From contig NZ_FNCN01000024.1 in NCBI RefSeq assembly GCF_900100605.1, positions 33,383 to 97,382 of the forward strand: a stretch of 64,000 bases of DNA, read 5' to 3'. Position 1 is the stretch's first letter. Every line of letters starts with the position of its first letter. The position numbers and the translations under genes are program-made. Below, piece after piece: positions 25,459 through 33,993 of the stretch. Source of the stretch: Sinosporangium album (GTDB lineage: Bacteria; Actinomycetota; Actinomycetes; Streptosporangiales; Streptosporangiaceae). The notes under the pieces are model-generated. The model worked only from the letters and a program-made list of their open reading frames with translations, had not been told where the DNA came from and did no database searches.

Positions 25459-26916
25459 TCACGTCTCCGCCATAGGCGGATCGGTGTCTCCGGGTTCCGG
25501 AGTGATGCTTGGTGTCGTGCTCGGCGTCGGGCTGGGAGTGGTGATCGTCGGGGTCGGCGTGGGGGTTGGAGTCGGGGTCGGTGTCGGCTCCGGTTCGGGA
25601 GAAGCCGACGTGCTTACGGTAGCCGACACGGATGGGGTGGGCCGAGTCGGCTTTGGGCGAAGTATGGGTGTTCTGACGCTCGGGGTTCGCGTCTTGACCG
25701 GCTTCTGGCTCTTGGTGGGTGTCGGTGGCGCGACCGGTTCGGCTCCCCCCACAGGTGGTGAGCCCATGGTGGCGATCGCCACGGCCCCGAGGCTCACCGC
25801 GGCCGCGCACCCGGCGGCGGCCAGGGCGGCCCGCGCTCTTCTACGCCCTTGGCGTACTCGCCCCACAGGGACGGCCGGGGCGGCCACACCGGAAAAGCGC
25901 GTCGCGTCGTAGACACCGGGTTCGTCGGGGATCTGCGGCACGTCACCGAGGGCTCCCGCCGTACGCATCGGCGTGCCGCCGCCGTCCGCCACGTCGACGG
26001 GGTACGGCACAGGCCCGGCCGGCCGGCGGCCCGGGTCGCTCTGCGCCCCCCACCCCGCGGGGTCGGTGAGGCTGCGCAGGTGCCCCGCGTCGGGGGCGTC
26101 GAGGGACTCCCGCAGCACGTAGGCGCGGTCGGACAGTTCGCGGGCGGTGGCGGGACGCCGGGCGGGGTCCTTGGCGAGGCACGACATGACGAGCGCCGCG
26201 ACCTCCGGCGGCACCGAAGCCGGAAGAGGCGGTGGCGCCTGGTTGATGTGCTGGAGCGCGAGCGCGACCTGGTTGTCGGACTGGAACGGAGGCGCGCCCG
26301 CCAGGCACTCGTAGGCGACCACACCGAGGGAGTAGAGATCGGTGGAGGGGGTCAGGCGCAGGCCCGACGCCTGTTCGGGGCTGACGTATTGCACCGTGCC
26401 GACGACCGTGCCGGTCTGGGTGACGGGCGCCGCCTCAAGGGCGCGGGCGATGCCGAAGTCGGTGATCTTGATCAGTCCGGCCTCGGTCACCAGCAGGTTG
26501 CTCGGCTTGATGTCGCGGTGGATGAACCCCGAACTGTGCGCGACCTGCAGCGCCTTGGCGGTCTGCGACACCATGTCGAGGGCGGTGGCGGCGCCCAGCG
26601 AGCCGTTGCGGGCCAGGATGACCGACAGCGGCTCGCCGTGGACGAGCTCCATGACGAGGTAGGCGCCGTCGCTCTGCTCGCCGTAGTCGAAGACCTGGGC
26701 GATTCCTTGATCGGCAAGGCCCGCGGCGATCTGCGCCTCGGTGCGGAAACGGTGCCTGAAGGCGGGATCGGCGGCCATGTGCCGGCGGAGCAGCTTGACC
26801 GCGACCTCCCGGCCGAGCAACTCGTCCCTGCCACGCCAGACCTCCCCCATGCCGCCTTCGGCGATACGGGAGACGAGCAGGTAGCGGTTGCCCAGCAGGG
26901 TGCCTTCGGCGGTCAT
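25459..26916 (-). CDS. pknA: Serine/threonine protein kinase PknA
   Basis: 485 residues. Kinase domain about 12-270 with AEGGMGEVWRG, VAVKLLRR, HRDIKPSN, DFGIARAL and TQTGTVVGTVQYVSPEQ. A Pro-rich linker follows, then a TM helix (about 365-385, AALAAAGCAAAVSLGAVAIA). The extracellular tail is only low-complexity Pro/Thr/Ser with a (PT)n run from a short DNA repeat; there is no PASTA domain, as in mycobacterial PknA. ATG overlaps the pbpA stop (ATGA). Works with PknB on shape and division proteins. Confidence 0.93.
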   Translation of the reverse strand: MTAEGTLLGNRYLLVSRIAEGGMGEVWRGRDELLGREVAVKLLRRHMAADPAFRHRFRTEAQIAAGLADQGIAQVFDYGEQSDGAYLVMELVHGEPLSVILARNGSLGAATALDMVSQTAKALQVAHSSGFIHRDIKPSNLLVTEAGLIKITDFGIARALEAAPVTQTGTVVGTVQYVSPEQASGLRLTPSTDLYSLGVVAYECLAGAPPFQSDNQVALALQHINQAPPPLPASVPPEVAALVMSCLAKDPARRPATARELSDRAYVLRESLDAPDAGHLRSLTDPAGWGAQSDPGRRPAGPVPYPVDVADGGGTPMRTAGALGDVPQIPDEPGVYDATRFSGVAAPAVPVGRVRQGRRRARAALAAAGCAAAVSLGAVAIATMGSPPVGGAEPVAPPTPTKSQKPVKTRTPSVRTPILRPKPTRPTPSVSATVSTSASPEPEPTPTPTPTPTPTPTITTPSPTPSTTPSITPEPGDTDPPMAET

Positions 26917-28376
26917 TTCCCTAGCACCGCCGCCATCACCGCGCGGGCGACCGGAGCCGCCGTCTGACCACCGGAAGCCTCGTTGCCCGCTCTGCCACCG
27001 GACTCGACGATGACCGCCACCGCGACCTCGGGGTTGACGGCGGGGGCGAAGGAGATGAACCAGGCATGCGGGGGCTTGCCGTCCGCCGTCTCCGCGGTGC
27101 CGGTCTTGCCCCCGACGGCGACGCCGGGGATCTGGGCCAACTTGGCGGTGCCGTTGTTGACCACGCTGACCATCATCTCCCGCAGCTTGCGTGAGGTCTC
27201 CTCGGTCACCGCGGTGGTGAACTCCTCGGGGTCCGCCTTCTCGATCTCGGTGCCCTCGCTGTCGGCGATCTCCTTCACGAGGTACGGCTTCATGACCACG
27301 CCGTTATTGGCGATGCCCGCCGCCACCATGGCCATCTGCATCGGGGTCATCTGGTTGCTCTGCTGGCCGATGGACGTCTTGGCGATCGCGGCCTTGTCCT
27401 CCTCCTTGCCGATGGTGCTCTTGGACACCGACATCGGGATCTCCAGGTCCTCACCGGCGCCGAACTTCTGTGTCTGCTCGTTCAGCGCGTCGTAGCCGAG
27501 GTCCATGCCGATCTGGCCGAACGGCGTGTTGCAGGAGACCTCAAGGGCGTAGACGAGGGAGACGGTGCCGGAGCCGCACGCCGCCCCGCCGGAGTTGGGC
27601 AGTCCGACCGAGGTGTTCGGCAGCTTGAGGACGGTGGGGGCCGACACCTGGGTCTGGGCGCCCCTGGACTCGTCGTCCTCCAAGAAGGCGGCGGCGGTGA
27701 CGACCTTGAACGTCGAGCCGGGCGCATAAGACTGGTTGATCGCGCGGTTGAGCAGCGGCCCGCCGGCTCTCTTCTCGATCGCCTTATATGCCTCGTTGAC
27801 CTCGCTCCTGTCCGGCTTGGACAGCGGGTTCGGGTCGAAGGTGGGCAGGGAGACCATGGCGAGAATCGCGCCGGTCTTCGGGTCGAGCGCCACCACCGCG
27901 CCGCGCTTTCCGCTCTGGCTGAGCGCCTTGTGCGCGGCCTCCTGCGCCTTCGGCATGATCGTCAGGTCGACGTTGGCCCCTTTGGACGCCTCGCTGTTGA
28001 GCAGGTCGATGCCGCGCCGGATCAAAAGATCGGGATGGGAGCCGTTGAGCAGCCGGTTGTGCGAGCCCTCGATCTGCGTCGCCTGCTCAGGGGCGAAGAA
28101 CCCCGTGATGTGCGCGTAGATTTCGCCTTCCGGGTAGCGGCGGAGGTAGCGGTATTTACTGCTCGTGTCCTTGTTCTCCACCGACTCGGCCAGCACCTTG
28201 TCGCCTGCGGTGATACGGCCTCGCTCGACCTCGTAGCGCGCGTAGAGGTTGCGCTTGTTGCGGCCGTCGGCGCGAAGGTCCTCCGCCTGGACCACCTGCA
28301 CGTAGTTCACGTTCAGCATGAGCAGGCCGAACAGCAGCATGCAGGCGAGTGAGGCACGTTTGAGGGTGCCGTTCAT
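26913..28376 (-). CDS. pbpA: Penicillin-binding protein 2 / PbpA (monofunctional transpeptidase)
   Basis: 487 residues with an N-terminal TM anchor (ACMLLFGLLMLNVNYVQVV), a dimerisation/pedestal region, and a transpeptidase domain with all three motifs: S221-T-F-K224, S281-C-N283 and K424-T-G426. It cross-links peptidoglycan and partners with the adjacent SEDS glycosyltransferase RodA. Start and stop overlap its neighbours by 4 bp on both sides, so rodA, pbpA and pknA are tightly coupled. Probably regulated by PknB phosphorylation, as in mycobacteria (known from the family). Confidence 0.95.
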   Translation of the reverse strand: MNGTLKRASLACMLLFGLLMLNVNYVQVVQAEDLRADGRNKRNLYARYEVERGRITAGDKVLAESVENKDTSSKYRYLRRYPEGEIYAHITGFFAPEQATQIEGSHNRLLNGSHPDLLIRRGIDLLNSEASKGANVDLTIMPKAQEAAHKALSQSGKRGAVVALDPKTGAILAMVSLPTFDPNPLSKPDRSEVNEAYKAIEKRAGGPLLNRAINQSYAPGSTFKVVTAAAFLEDDESRGAQTQVSAPTVLKLPNTSVGLPNSGGAACGSGTVSLVYALEVSCNTPFGQIGMDLGYDALNEQTQKFGAGEDLEIPMSVSKSTIGKEEDKAAIAKTSIGQQSNQMTPMQMAMVAAGIANNGVVMKPYLVKEIADSEGTEIEKADPEEFTTAVTEETSRKLREMMVSVVNNGTAKLAQIPGVAVGGKTGTAETADGKPPHAWFISFAPAVNPEVAVAVIVESGGRAGNEASGGQTAAPVARAVMAAVLGK

Positions 28377-29755
28377 CGCTGGAACACCTGTGTGAGTCCT
28401 TCGTCTTGAATGGCTTGCGGCGGCGGGCGGCGGGCCGAGTCGGACATCCTCACCAGTAGCGCGATCAAGATCCAGTTGGCCAGCAGCGCCGAGCCGCCCT
28501 GGGACATGAACGGCGTCACCAGGCCGGTCAACGGGATCAGACGGGTGACACCGCCGACGATGATGAAAATCTGCCAGGCCAGCACAAAGGACAAACCACC
28601 CGCGAGCAGCTTCGAAAAGGGATCGCGGGCCGCGAGAGCCGTACGAAGTCCGCGCTGCACGATGAGGCCGTAGACCAGCAGCAGGGCCATCAGGCCGGTG
28701 AGGCCGAGTTCCTCTCCTGCCGCGGCGAAGATGAAGTCCGAGAACGCGAGCGGGATCTCCTCAGGGCTGCCCTGGCCGAGACCGGTACCGAGGATGCCGC
28801 CTGTGCCGAGGCCGAACAGGCTCTGCATGAGCTGGTAGCTGCCGCCGAACTCACGTTCGTAGTAGATCGAATTCGAGGGGTCGAGCCACACGTTGAAGCG
28901 GTCGCCCACATGGCTGAAGATCTGCCCGGCGATGAAGGCACCGCCGACGAACAGCAGGAGGCCGATGAGCACCCACGACGTGCGCTGGGTGGCGATGTAG
29001 AGCATCATCACGAATGCGCCGAACATCAGGAGCGACGTGCCGAGGTCCTTCTGGAGCACGAGGATGCCGACACTGATGACCCAGGTGATGAGCACAGGGC
29101 CGAGGTCGCGGGCGCGAGGCAGGTCGATGAAGAGCAGGCGTTTGCCCGCTAGGGCCAGGACGTCGCGTTTGGCCACGAGGTAGCCGGCGAAGAACACAGC
29201 GAGGGCGAGTTTGGCGAGCTCGGCGGGCTGAAGGGTAAAGCCGGCGATGTTGATCCAGATACGTGCGCCGAACTGCTCGTGACCGATGAGCGGGAGGAGC
29301 GGTGCGATCAGCAGGGCGAGACCTGCGGCGCCGGCGGTGTAGGTGAGGCGCTGCAGCGCGCGATGGTCGCGCAGCACGATCAGCGTCACCGAGAACATCA
29401 CAATGCCGATGGCGGTCCAGAAAAGCTGGGTCGCGGCGGAGGCGCCGACCTCCTTCCCGGCCTCCTCGATGCGGTAGATGATGACCAACCCGAGGCCGTT
29501 GACCAGCGTGACCAGCGGGAGGATCAGGGGGTCGGCCCACGGGGCGAACTTCGCGAGCACCAGGTAGGCGATGAGGACGAGGCCACCGAGGCCCAGGCCG
29601 TACGTGAGCATGCCGGCCGGGACGCTGCCGTTGAGGGCGAGGCCCACGTTCGCGTAGGCGAGCATGACGACGCCCACCGCTCCGGCGAGCATGGCCAGAT
29701 GGGCCACACGCCGTTTGGCGGGCATCAGGACTGGGGCTTCGCTGACCGCGTTCAC
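28373..29755 (-). CDS. rodA: SEDS peptidoglycan glycosyltransferase RodA/FtsW
   Basis: 460 residues, about 12 transmembrane helices. SEDS signatures include NIAGFTLQPAELAKLALAVFFAGYL, LQKDLGTSLLMFGAF with the conserved catalytic Asp region, and a C-terminal LIPLTGLVTPFMSQGGSALLANWILIALLVRMS. It polymerises lipid II with PbpA as cognate transpeptidase. The GTG start abuts the pstP stop with no gap. Confidence 0.94.
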   Translation of the reverse strand: MNAVSEAPVLMPAKRRVAHLAMLAGAVGVVMLAYANVGLALNGSVPAGMLTYGLGLGGLVLIAYLVLAKFAPWADPLILPLVTLVNGLGLVIIYRIEEAGKEVGASAATQLFWTAIGIVMFSVTLIVLRDHRALQRLTYTAGAAGLALLIAPLLPLIGHEQFGARIWINIAGFTLQPAELAKLALAVFFAGYLVAKRDVLALAGKRLLFIDLPRARDLGPVLITWVISVGILVLQKDLGTSLLMFGAFVMMLYIATQRTSWVLIGLLLFVGGAFIAGQIFSHVGDRFNVWLDPSNSIYYEREFGGSYQLMQSLFGLGTGGILGTGLGQGSPEEIPLAFSDFIFAAAGEELGLTGLMALLLVYGLIVQRGLRTALAARDPFSKLLAGGLSFVLAWQIFIIVGGVTRLIPLTGLVTPFMSQGGSALLANWILIALLVRMSDSARRPPPQAIQDEGLTQVFQR

Positions 29756-31156
29756 CTATTGAGACCTCGTGCCTGTCGGTGTCGGGCTCGCCGTGCTGCT
29801 CTTGGGCTTCTGCTGGGAGCTTTCCGTCCTGTCCTGCCGGCTCTGCTGTTTGTCGGGGCTCTCCTCGGCGGACTTGCCGGTGTCGCTGGTGTCGCCGGTC
29901 TCCTCCGAGCTGGTGCTGGCCGTTTTCTGCGTGGCGGCTGCCGCTCTGAGCTCGTCGATCTTCTTCACGCCGGCGTCGACACTGGAGACCGCTATCCCGT
30001 CGCGGACCTGCCCCTGTTCGAAGGCTTTGAGTGTGCTGACCTCAATGCCGGTACGGCGGGCGACGTCGAACAGCTGGAAAGGGCCGATCTCGGTGTTGAC
30101 CCCCTGGAACACGACCACTTCGTTGGCGCTGGTGCCGACGAAGTATTGGTCCTGCGTCCACTGCCAGACGAAAAAACCGCCGACACCCACCACGACGACG
30201 CCGGCGCCCAGCGCCGTCGCGAGGATCGGCCACAGACGTCGTCTTCGGGCGGGCCGACCCGGCGCCTGGGCACCGGGTCGGCCGTCGTCATCGTCGGAGA
30301 GAATCGCCGGTTGGGGAGCGGTGACGGCGGCCCCGCCCGGGGGCGCGCCACCGCCCCCGGCGTTCAGCGAGGAGAGCCGGCCCGACCCGGCCGCCCCCAC
30401 GAAGGTCGCCTGCCCGAGCGGGATGAGCGAGTCGTCCACGTCCAGGACGTCGGCCACCACGCAGGTGATGTTGTCCGGCCCGCCGCCCCGGTTGGCCAGG
30501 TCGATGAGGGCGCGGACGACCTCTTCGGGATCGTCGATGGCGGTCAAGGTCTGATGCAGTGTCTCAGGCCCGACCACGGTGGTCAGTCCATCCGAACACA
30601 GCAGATAGCGGTCATCCACCTGCGCCTCCCGGAGCGAGAGGTCGGGATCGACCTCCCCGCTGCCGTCGAGCGCGCGGAGCAGGATCGACCGCTGCGGATG
30701 CGTGGCCGCCTCGTCCGGCGTGATCCGGCCGTCGTCCACCAGCGACTGCACGAGGGTGTGATCGTGCGTGATCTGGTAGAGCTCGCCTCTGCGTAGCAGA
30801 TAGGCCCGCGAGTCCCCGACATGCACAAGGGCGAGCTGTGTGCCCTTCCAGAGCATCGCGGTGAGGGTCGTGCCCATCCCCTTGAGGCTCGGGTCTCGCC
30901 CCACCATCTCGTGCAGCCTGCGGTTGGCGTCACGGACCGCCGACTCCACGGCGCCGAGCAGGTCGGCCTCGTGCGGGTCTTCTTCGAGGGCGGCCATCGC
31001 GGCGATGGCGACCGAACTGGCCACCTCGCCGTGGGCATGCCCGCCCATGCCGTCTGCGACGGCCAGCAGGCGTGGGCTCGCATACGCCGAGTCCTCGTTC
31101 CCTTCACGGAGGAGGCCGACGTCCGAGCGGGCGGCGTAGCGGAGTGCGATGGTCAT
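29756..31156 (-). CDS. pstP: PP2C-type Ser/Thr phosphatase PstP
   Basis: 466 residues. PP2C catalytic domain about 1-240: RSDVGLLREGNEDSAY and VADGMGGHAHGE (metal aspartates), GMGTTLTAML, HVGDSRAYLLR, LLCSDGLTTVV and GGGPDNITCVV. A linker leads to one TM helix (about 300-322, LWPILATALGAGVVVVGVGGFFVW), then an extracellular domain and a Ser/Thr/Gln tail. It reverses PknA/PknB phosphorylation. ATG overlaps the fhaB stop by ATGA. Confidence 0.95.
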   Translation of the reverse strand: MTIALRYAARSDVGLLREGNEDSAYASPRLLAVADGMGGHAHGEVASSVAIAAMAALEEDPHEADLLGAVESAVRDANRRLHEMVGRDPSLKGMGTTLTAMLWKGTQLALVHVGDSRAYLLRRGELYQITHDHTLVQSLVDDGRITPDEAATHPQRSILLRALDGSGEVDPDLSLREAQVDDRYLLCSDGLTTVVGPETLHQTLTAIDDPEEVVRALIDLANRGGGPDNITCVVADVLDVDDSLIPLGQATFVGAAGSGRLSSLNAGGGGAPPGGAAVTAPQPAILSDDDDGRPGAQAPGRPARRRRLWPILATALGAGVVVVGVGGFFVWQWTQDQYFVGTSANEVVVFQGVNTEIGPFQLFDVARRTGIEVSTLKAFEQGQVRDGIAVSSVDAGVKKIDELRAAAATQKTASTSSEETGDTSDTGKSAEESPDKQQSRQDRTESSQQKPKSSTASPTPTGTRSQ

Positions 31157-31617
31157 TTGCGCAATTCAATGACGGTCTTGCCGATGCGGATCGGAACACC
31201 GAGCGGCACCGGGGTCGGGCGGGACACTTTCGAGCGGTCGAGATATGTGCCGTTGGTCGAGCCGAGATCTTCCACGATCCACTGACCGTCCTGGGGGAAG
31301 AGCCGGGCGTGCCGGCTAGATGCGTAATCGTCACTGAGGACCAGCGTGGCGTCAGTAGCCCGGCCGATGGTGATGGGCGTCTCCGTGAGGTCGATGACGG
31401 TCCCCTGAAGGGGGCCGGCGATAACGATGAGTTGACGTGGTCCCCCCTTCTTGGGTTTGGCCGTCTGCTTTGTGGGCTTAGGCGGTTTTCGCGGAGTGGC
31501 CGGTGCCGTGCGTGGTCCGAACAAGTCTGTCCGGATCACGCCGACCGCGGCAATCACAAAGAACCACAGCACCGCGAGAAAGGCGAGCCGGATCAGCAGC
31601 AGCGTGAGCTCGGACAT
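31153..31617 (-). CDS. fhaB: FHA-domain protein FhaB/FipA
   Basis: 154 residues: N-terminal membrane helix (LLLIRLAFLAVLWFFVIAAV), a basic Pro/Lys linker, and a C-terminal FHA domain (about 65-154) with ITIGRATDATLVLSDDYASSRHARLF and EDLGSTNGTYLDRSKV, which supply the Arg, Ser-Arg-His and Asn used to read phosphothreonine. FipA-type proteins couple kinase signals to FtsZ/FtsQ. Lies 17 bp after fhaA. Confidence 0.93.
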   Translation of the reverse strand: MSELTLLLIRLAFLAVLWFFVIAAVGVIRTDLFGPRTAPATPRKPPKPTKQTAKPKKGGPRQLIVIAGPLQGTVIDLTETPITIGRATDATLVLSDDYASSRHARLFPQDGQWIVEDLGSTNGTYLDRSKVSRPTPVPLGVPIRIGKTVIELRK

Positions 31618-31634
31618 GGACCGTTTGTCTACCT

Positions 31635-32375
31635 CTAATCGCGCCGGAACACCAGGGTTGTGCGCCCCAGAGTCACACGAGTGCCGTTCTGGAGCTCGAC
31701 CCGGCGGATCGGCTGGCCGTTAACGAAAGTGCCGTTCGTCGATCCAAGATCGACTAGAGCGACTGTAGGGCCTTCCACGCGCAACTCCGCGTGATGCCGA
31801 GACACACCCGGATCGACAAGACGAAGATCGCAGTCAGTGCCCCGACCTAGCAAGGTCACAGGAGTGGCCAACTCAAACGAACGCTGCCCCTGCGGATCGT
31901 CCTGAGTCGACACCAACAACCTCGGCCGGCCCGTGAACGCGCCCTGCCGCGCCTGCGGCAGATCACTCACCGGCTGACGGATCTCATCCTGCTCGACCGT
32001 CGCGCCCCTGATCACACCCGAACGGATGCGGAACAGACCCACCGCCAAATCATCGGCGGTCTCGAAACGCACCCGGACAGGCCCAACGAAGGAATAGCCC
32101 TGCTCCTTGGCGTACTCCCGGGCAAGGTTCGCCAACTCATGGCCGATGCTGTCGGCATAGACCTCAAGCCGCTCACTGTCGGTCGTAGACAGCTCAACCA
32201 CGAAGTCGTTCGGGACAAGAGTGCGGCCCTGAGCAACAATCGCCGCCCGCTCATCCATCTCACGCTGCACCGCGCTGGCAACCTCGACCGGCTGAAGGTC
32301 AGACTTGAACGCCCGTGCAAAGGCCCCCTCAACCAAGCCCTCGAGCCTGCGCTCGAAGCGCTGAAGGACTCCCAC
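31635..32375 (-). CDS. fhaA: FhaA: DUF3662 plus FHA domain
   Basis: 246 residues. The N-terminal DUF3662 region (about 1-125) opens with VGVLQRFERRLEGLVEGAFARAF and has LVPNDFVVELS. The C-terminal FHA domain (about 155-246) has VTLLGRGTDCDLRLVDPGVSRHHAELR and LVDLGSTNGTFVNG. The usual long disordered spacer is nearly absent, making it shorter than mycobacterial FhaA. GTG 32375 is chosen because GGGAGG lies 6 nt upstream and homologues begin at this residue; the frame continues open to 33146 only through repeats. First gene of the seven-gene phospho-signalling operon; binds PknB-phosphorylated partners such as MviN. Confidence 0.92.
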   Translation of the reverse strand: MGVLQRFERRLEGLVEGAFARAFKSDLQPVEVASAVQREMDERAAIVAQGRTLVPNDFVVELSTTDSERLEVYADSIGHELANLAREYAKEQGYSFVGPVRVRFETADDLAVGLFRIRSGVIRGATVEQDEIRQPVSDLPQARQGAFTGRPRLLVSTQDDPQGQRSFELATPVTLLGRGTDCDLRLVDPGVSRHHAELRVEGPTVALVDLGSTNGTFVNGQPIRRVELQNGTRVTLGRTTLVFRRD

Positions 32376-32465
32376 CGGGTACCTCCCTTCCTCCATGTCT
32401 AGAGGGATCGTATCCGGGTTCAGCCGCACCGGCTTTCCCGTGCTACTGTTTCTCAGCACCCACAA

Positions 32466-32548
32466 GGGCGGGTGGCGGAACGGCAGACGCGCACGGTTCA
32501 GGTCCGTGTGTCCGAAAGGACGTGAGGGTTCAAATCCCTCCTCGCCCA
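32466..32548 (+). tRNA. tRNA-Leu (anticodon CAG)
   Basis: Acceptor GGGCGGG pairs with CTCGCCC, with A as discriminator. The anticodon arm is CACGG-TTCAGGT-CCGTG, giving anticodon CAG. There is a long variable arm (GTCC/GGAC) as in class II tRNAs, and a T arm GAGGG-TTCAAAT-CCCTC. CCA is not encoded. Divergent from fhaA. Confidence 0.95.
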
Positions 32549-32930
32549 CTCGAAGTTGGCCACGCCTGGTCGCAGACGGAGTCTGCTCCCTCGTGGTCTT
32601 CTCGTCGTTTACACCGGGGGACGACCCCCGGACCCCCGGGCCAGGGGGCTCTGCCCCCCGGACCCCCCGTGCATGTGGCCGGGGGCCGGGGATGGTGGCC
32701 GGGGGCCATGGCTGGGAGTCGACCAGAGGGCCGGGGGCCGAGATTCGGGAGTCGGCTCGGGGGCTGGGCCAAGGTTTGGGAATCGGCGGTCTGGGCTGGG
32801 GGTGGGCTCTGGGGGCTGTCTGCGGGGGCGGGGGCTCTACTGGTCCAGCCAACACCCCGGCCCGTTCGGGAGCCGGCCGTCGTGGCAGGTCAACGTCCCG
32901 GGAGTCGCCTGATTCGGCCTTTTCCCGTTC

Positions 32931-33085
32931 GGGAGTCGCCCGACCGGTCCTGTTTCCATTCGGGAGTCGCCCGACCGGTCCTGTTTCCATTCGGGAGTCG
33001 CCCGACCGGTCCTGTTTCCATTCGGGAGTCGCCCGACCGGTCCTGTTCCTGTTCGGGAGTCGCCCGGCTTGGGAGTGCGAGGGGG
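32931..33085. repeat. 31-bp tandem repeat array A
   Basis: Units starting GGGAGTCGCCCGACCGGTCC begin at 32931, 32962, 32993, 33024 and 33055, an exact 31-bp period. Each unit contains the palindrome GACCGGTC and a CGGG/CCCG inverted repeat. Further short arrays with the same unit lie at 33319-33380 and 33584-33676. Confidence 0.95.
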
Positions 33086-33184
33086 CGCCGGTGCTTGGAC
33101 TGAGGAGCGTCGGGAGCGTAGCGACCAGAGCGACGAGGGAAAGCACCGGGTTAAGAGCCCCCTCGCCGCGCGCCGGAGGCGCGC
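33079..33184. repeat. Structured repeat element, copy 1
   Basis: A long stem-loop from GAGGGGGC (33079) to GCCCCCTC (33164), with an inner CCGGTGCTT / AAGCACCGG stem and a CGTCG/CGACG stem at the tip. A second hairpin GCGCGCC-GGA-GGCGCGC (33168-33184) and the tail AATAGATACTGCTTGGCC follow. Nearly identical to the element at 33374. Confidence 0.85.
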
Positions 33185-33373
33185 AATAGATACTGCTTGG
33201 CCAGCCTCTGGGAGTCGGCTGTCGTGGCAGGCCGACGTCCCGGGAGCCGGTCGCCCCGGAGGGCTGACCGGCAGGCTAACCCTTGCGGGAGTCGGCTGTT
33301 GGGGCGGGCCAACGTCCCGGGAGTCGCCCGACCGGTCCTGTTTCCGTTCGGGAGTCGCCCGGCTTGGGAGTGC

Positions 33374-33526
33374 GAGGGGGCGCCGGTGCTTGGACTGAGG
33401 AGCGTCGGGAGCGCAGCGACCAGAGCGACGAGGGAAAGCACCGGGTCAAGAGCCCCCTCGCCGCGACACGCAGTGTCGCCATCAGACCCGGATCAAGAGC
33501 CCCCTCGCCGCGCGCCGGAGGCGCGC
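33374..33526. repeat. Structured repeat element, copy 2 with extra hairpin module
   Basis: Repeats copy 1 from GAGGGGGC to GCCCCCTC (33374-33459), with T-to-C changes in the loop region. Its follow-on hairpin is GCGACAC-GCA-GTGTCGC (33463-33479), then a second AGAGCCCCCTC half-arm and the GCGCGCC-GGA-GGCGCGC hairpin (33510-33526) with the same tail as copy 1. Both alternative hairpins keep a 7-bp stem and 3-nt loop. Confidence 0.85.
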
Positions 33527-33583
33527 AATAGATACTGCTTGGCCAGCCTCTGGGAGTCGGCTGTCGTGGCAGGCCAACGTCCC

Positions 33584-33676
33584 GGGAGTCGCCCGACCGG
33601 CCCTGTTTCCGTTCGGGAGTCGCCCGACCGGTCCTGTTTCCGTTCGGGAGTCGCCCGATTCGGTCCCTTTCCCGCA
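33584..33676. repeat. 31-bp tandem repeat array B
   Basis: Units start at 33584, 33615 and 33646 (31-bp period), with TTTCCGTT in place of TTTCCATT; the last unit degenerates into CCCGATTCGG, the same ending seen left of array A. Confidence 0.9.
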
Positions 33677-33948
33677 CCTGAAGGGGCGTTGTTTCTATTG
33701 GTGTCTGGGGGGTCGTGTGGGTTTGGGCTGGTGGTCGTTTGCTTGAGGGGTTGTTGCGGATGTTGTCCGAGATGTTGGTGGGGTGACTGTGCTGTGATCG
33801 TTTGGGTGTGAAAGATGATCTACCATGGGGGTGGGTGACGCGGGTAGGGGGCCTTGCCGCGGGCTTTCCTTCTCGCGTCACGACATGCATGGCCCGCCAC
33901 GGTGCCGAGGGGCCGGATCAGGCGGAGTGCCTGTGCTTGGACATGGCG

Positions 33949-33987
33949 AAGGCCGTGCGTCCCGTTCCCCACGGACCGCACGGCCTT
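33949..33987 (-). terminator. Hairpin after the CNNM operon
   Basis: AAGGCCGTGCGTCC / GGACCGCACGGCCTT, a 14-bp stem with one bulge, 7 bp past the stop of the minus-strand CNNM gene. Confidence 0.75.
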
Positions 33988-33993
33988 GTGCGG

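Larger units (their letters stand above)
32549..33993. other. 1.4-kb gene-free, repeat-dense region
   Basis: No frame on either strand looks like a gene. The left part (32610-32720) is a GGGGG/CCCCC-rich palindromic stretch of the kind common between actinomycete genes. From 32700 to 33680 the octamer GGGAGTCG recurs many times, organised into 31-bp arrays and two copies of a structured element, listed separately. From 33680 to 33840 the plus strand is strongly G/T-skewed. A terminator for the CNNM operon ends the region. Confidence 0.7.

Noticed and set aside
32390..33146. Upstream extension of fhaA through the repeat region
   Set aside because: The added residues are translated 31-bp repeats and would cross the tRNA-Leu gene; homologues start at the GTG at 32375.
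32931..33676. Regular 31-bp repeats as a CRISPR array
   Set aside because: Units follow each other directly with no unique spacers, and no cas genes are nearby.
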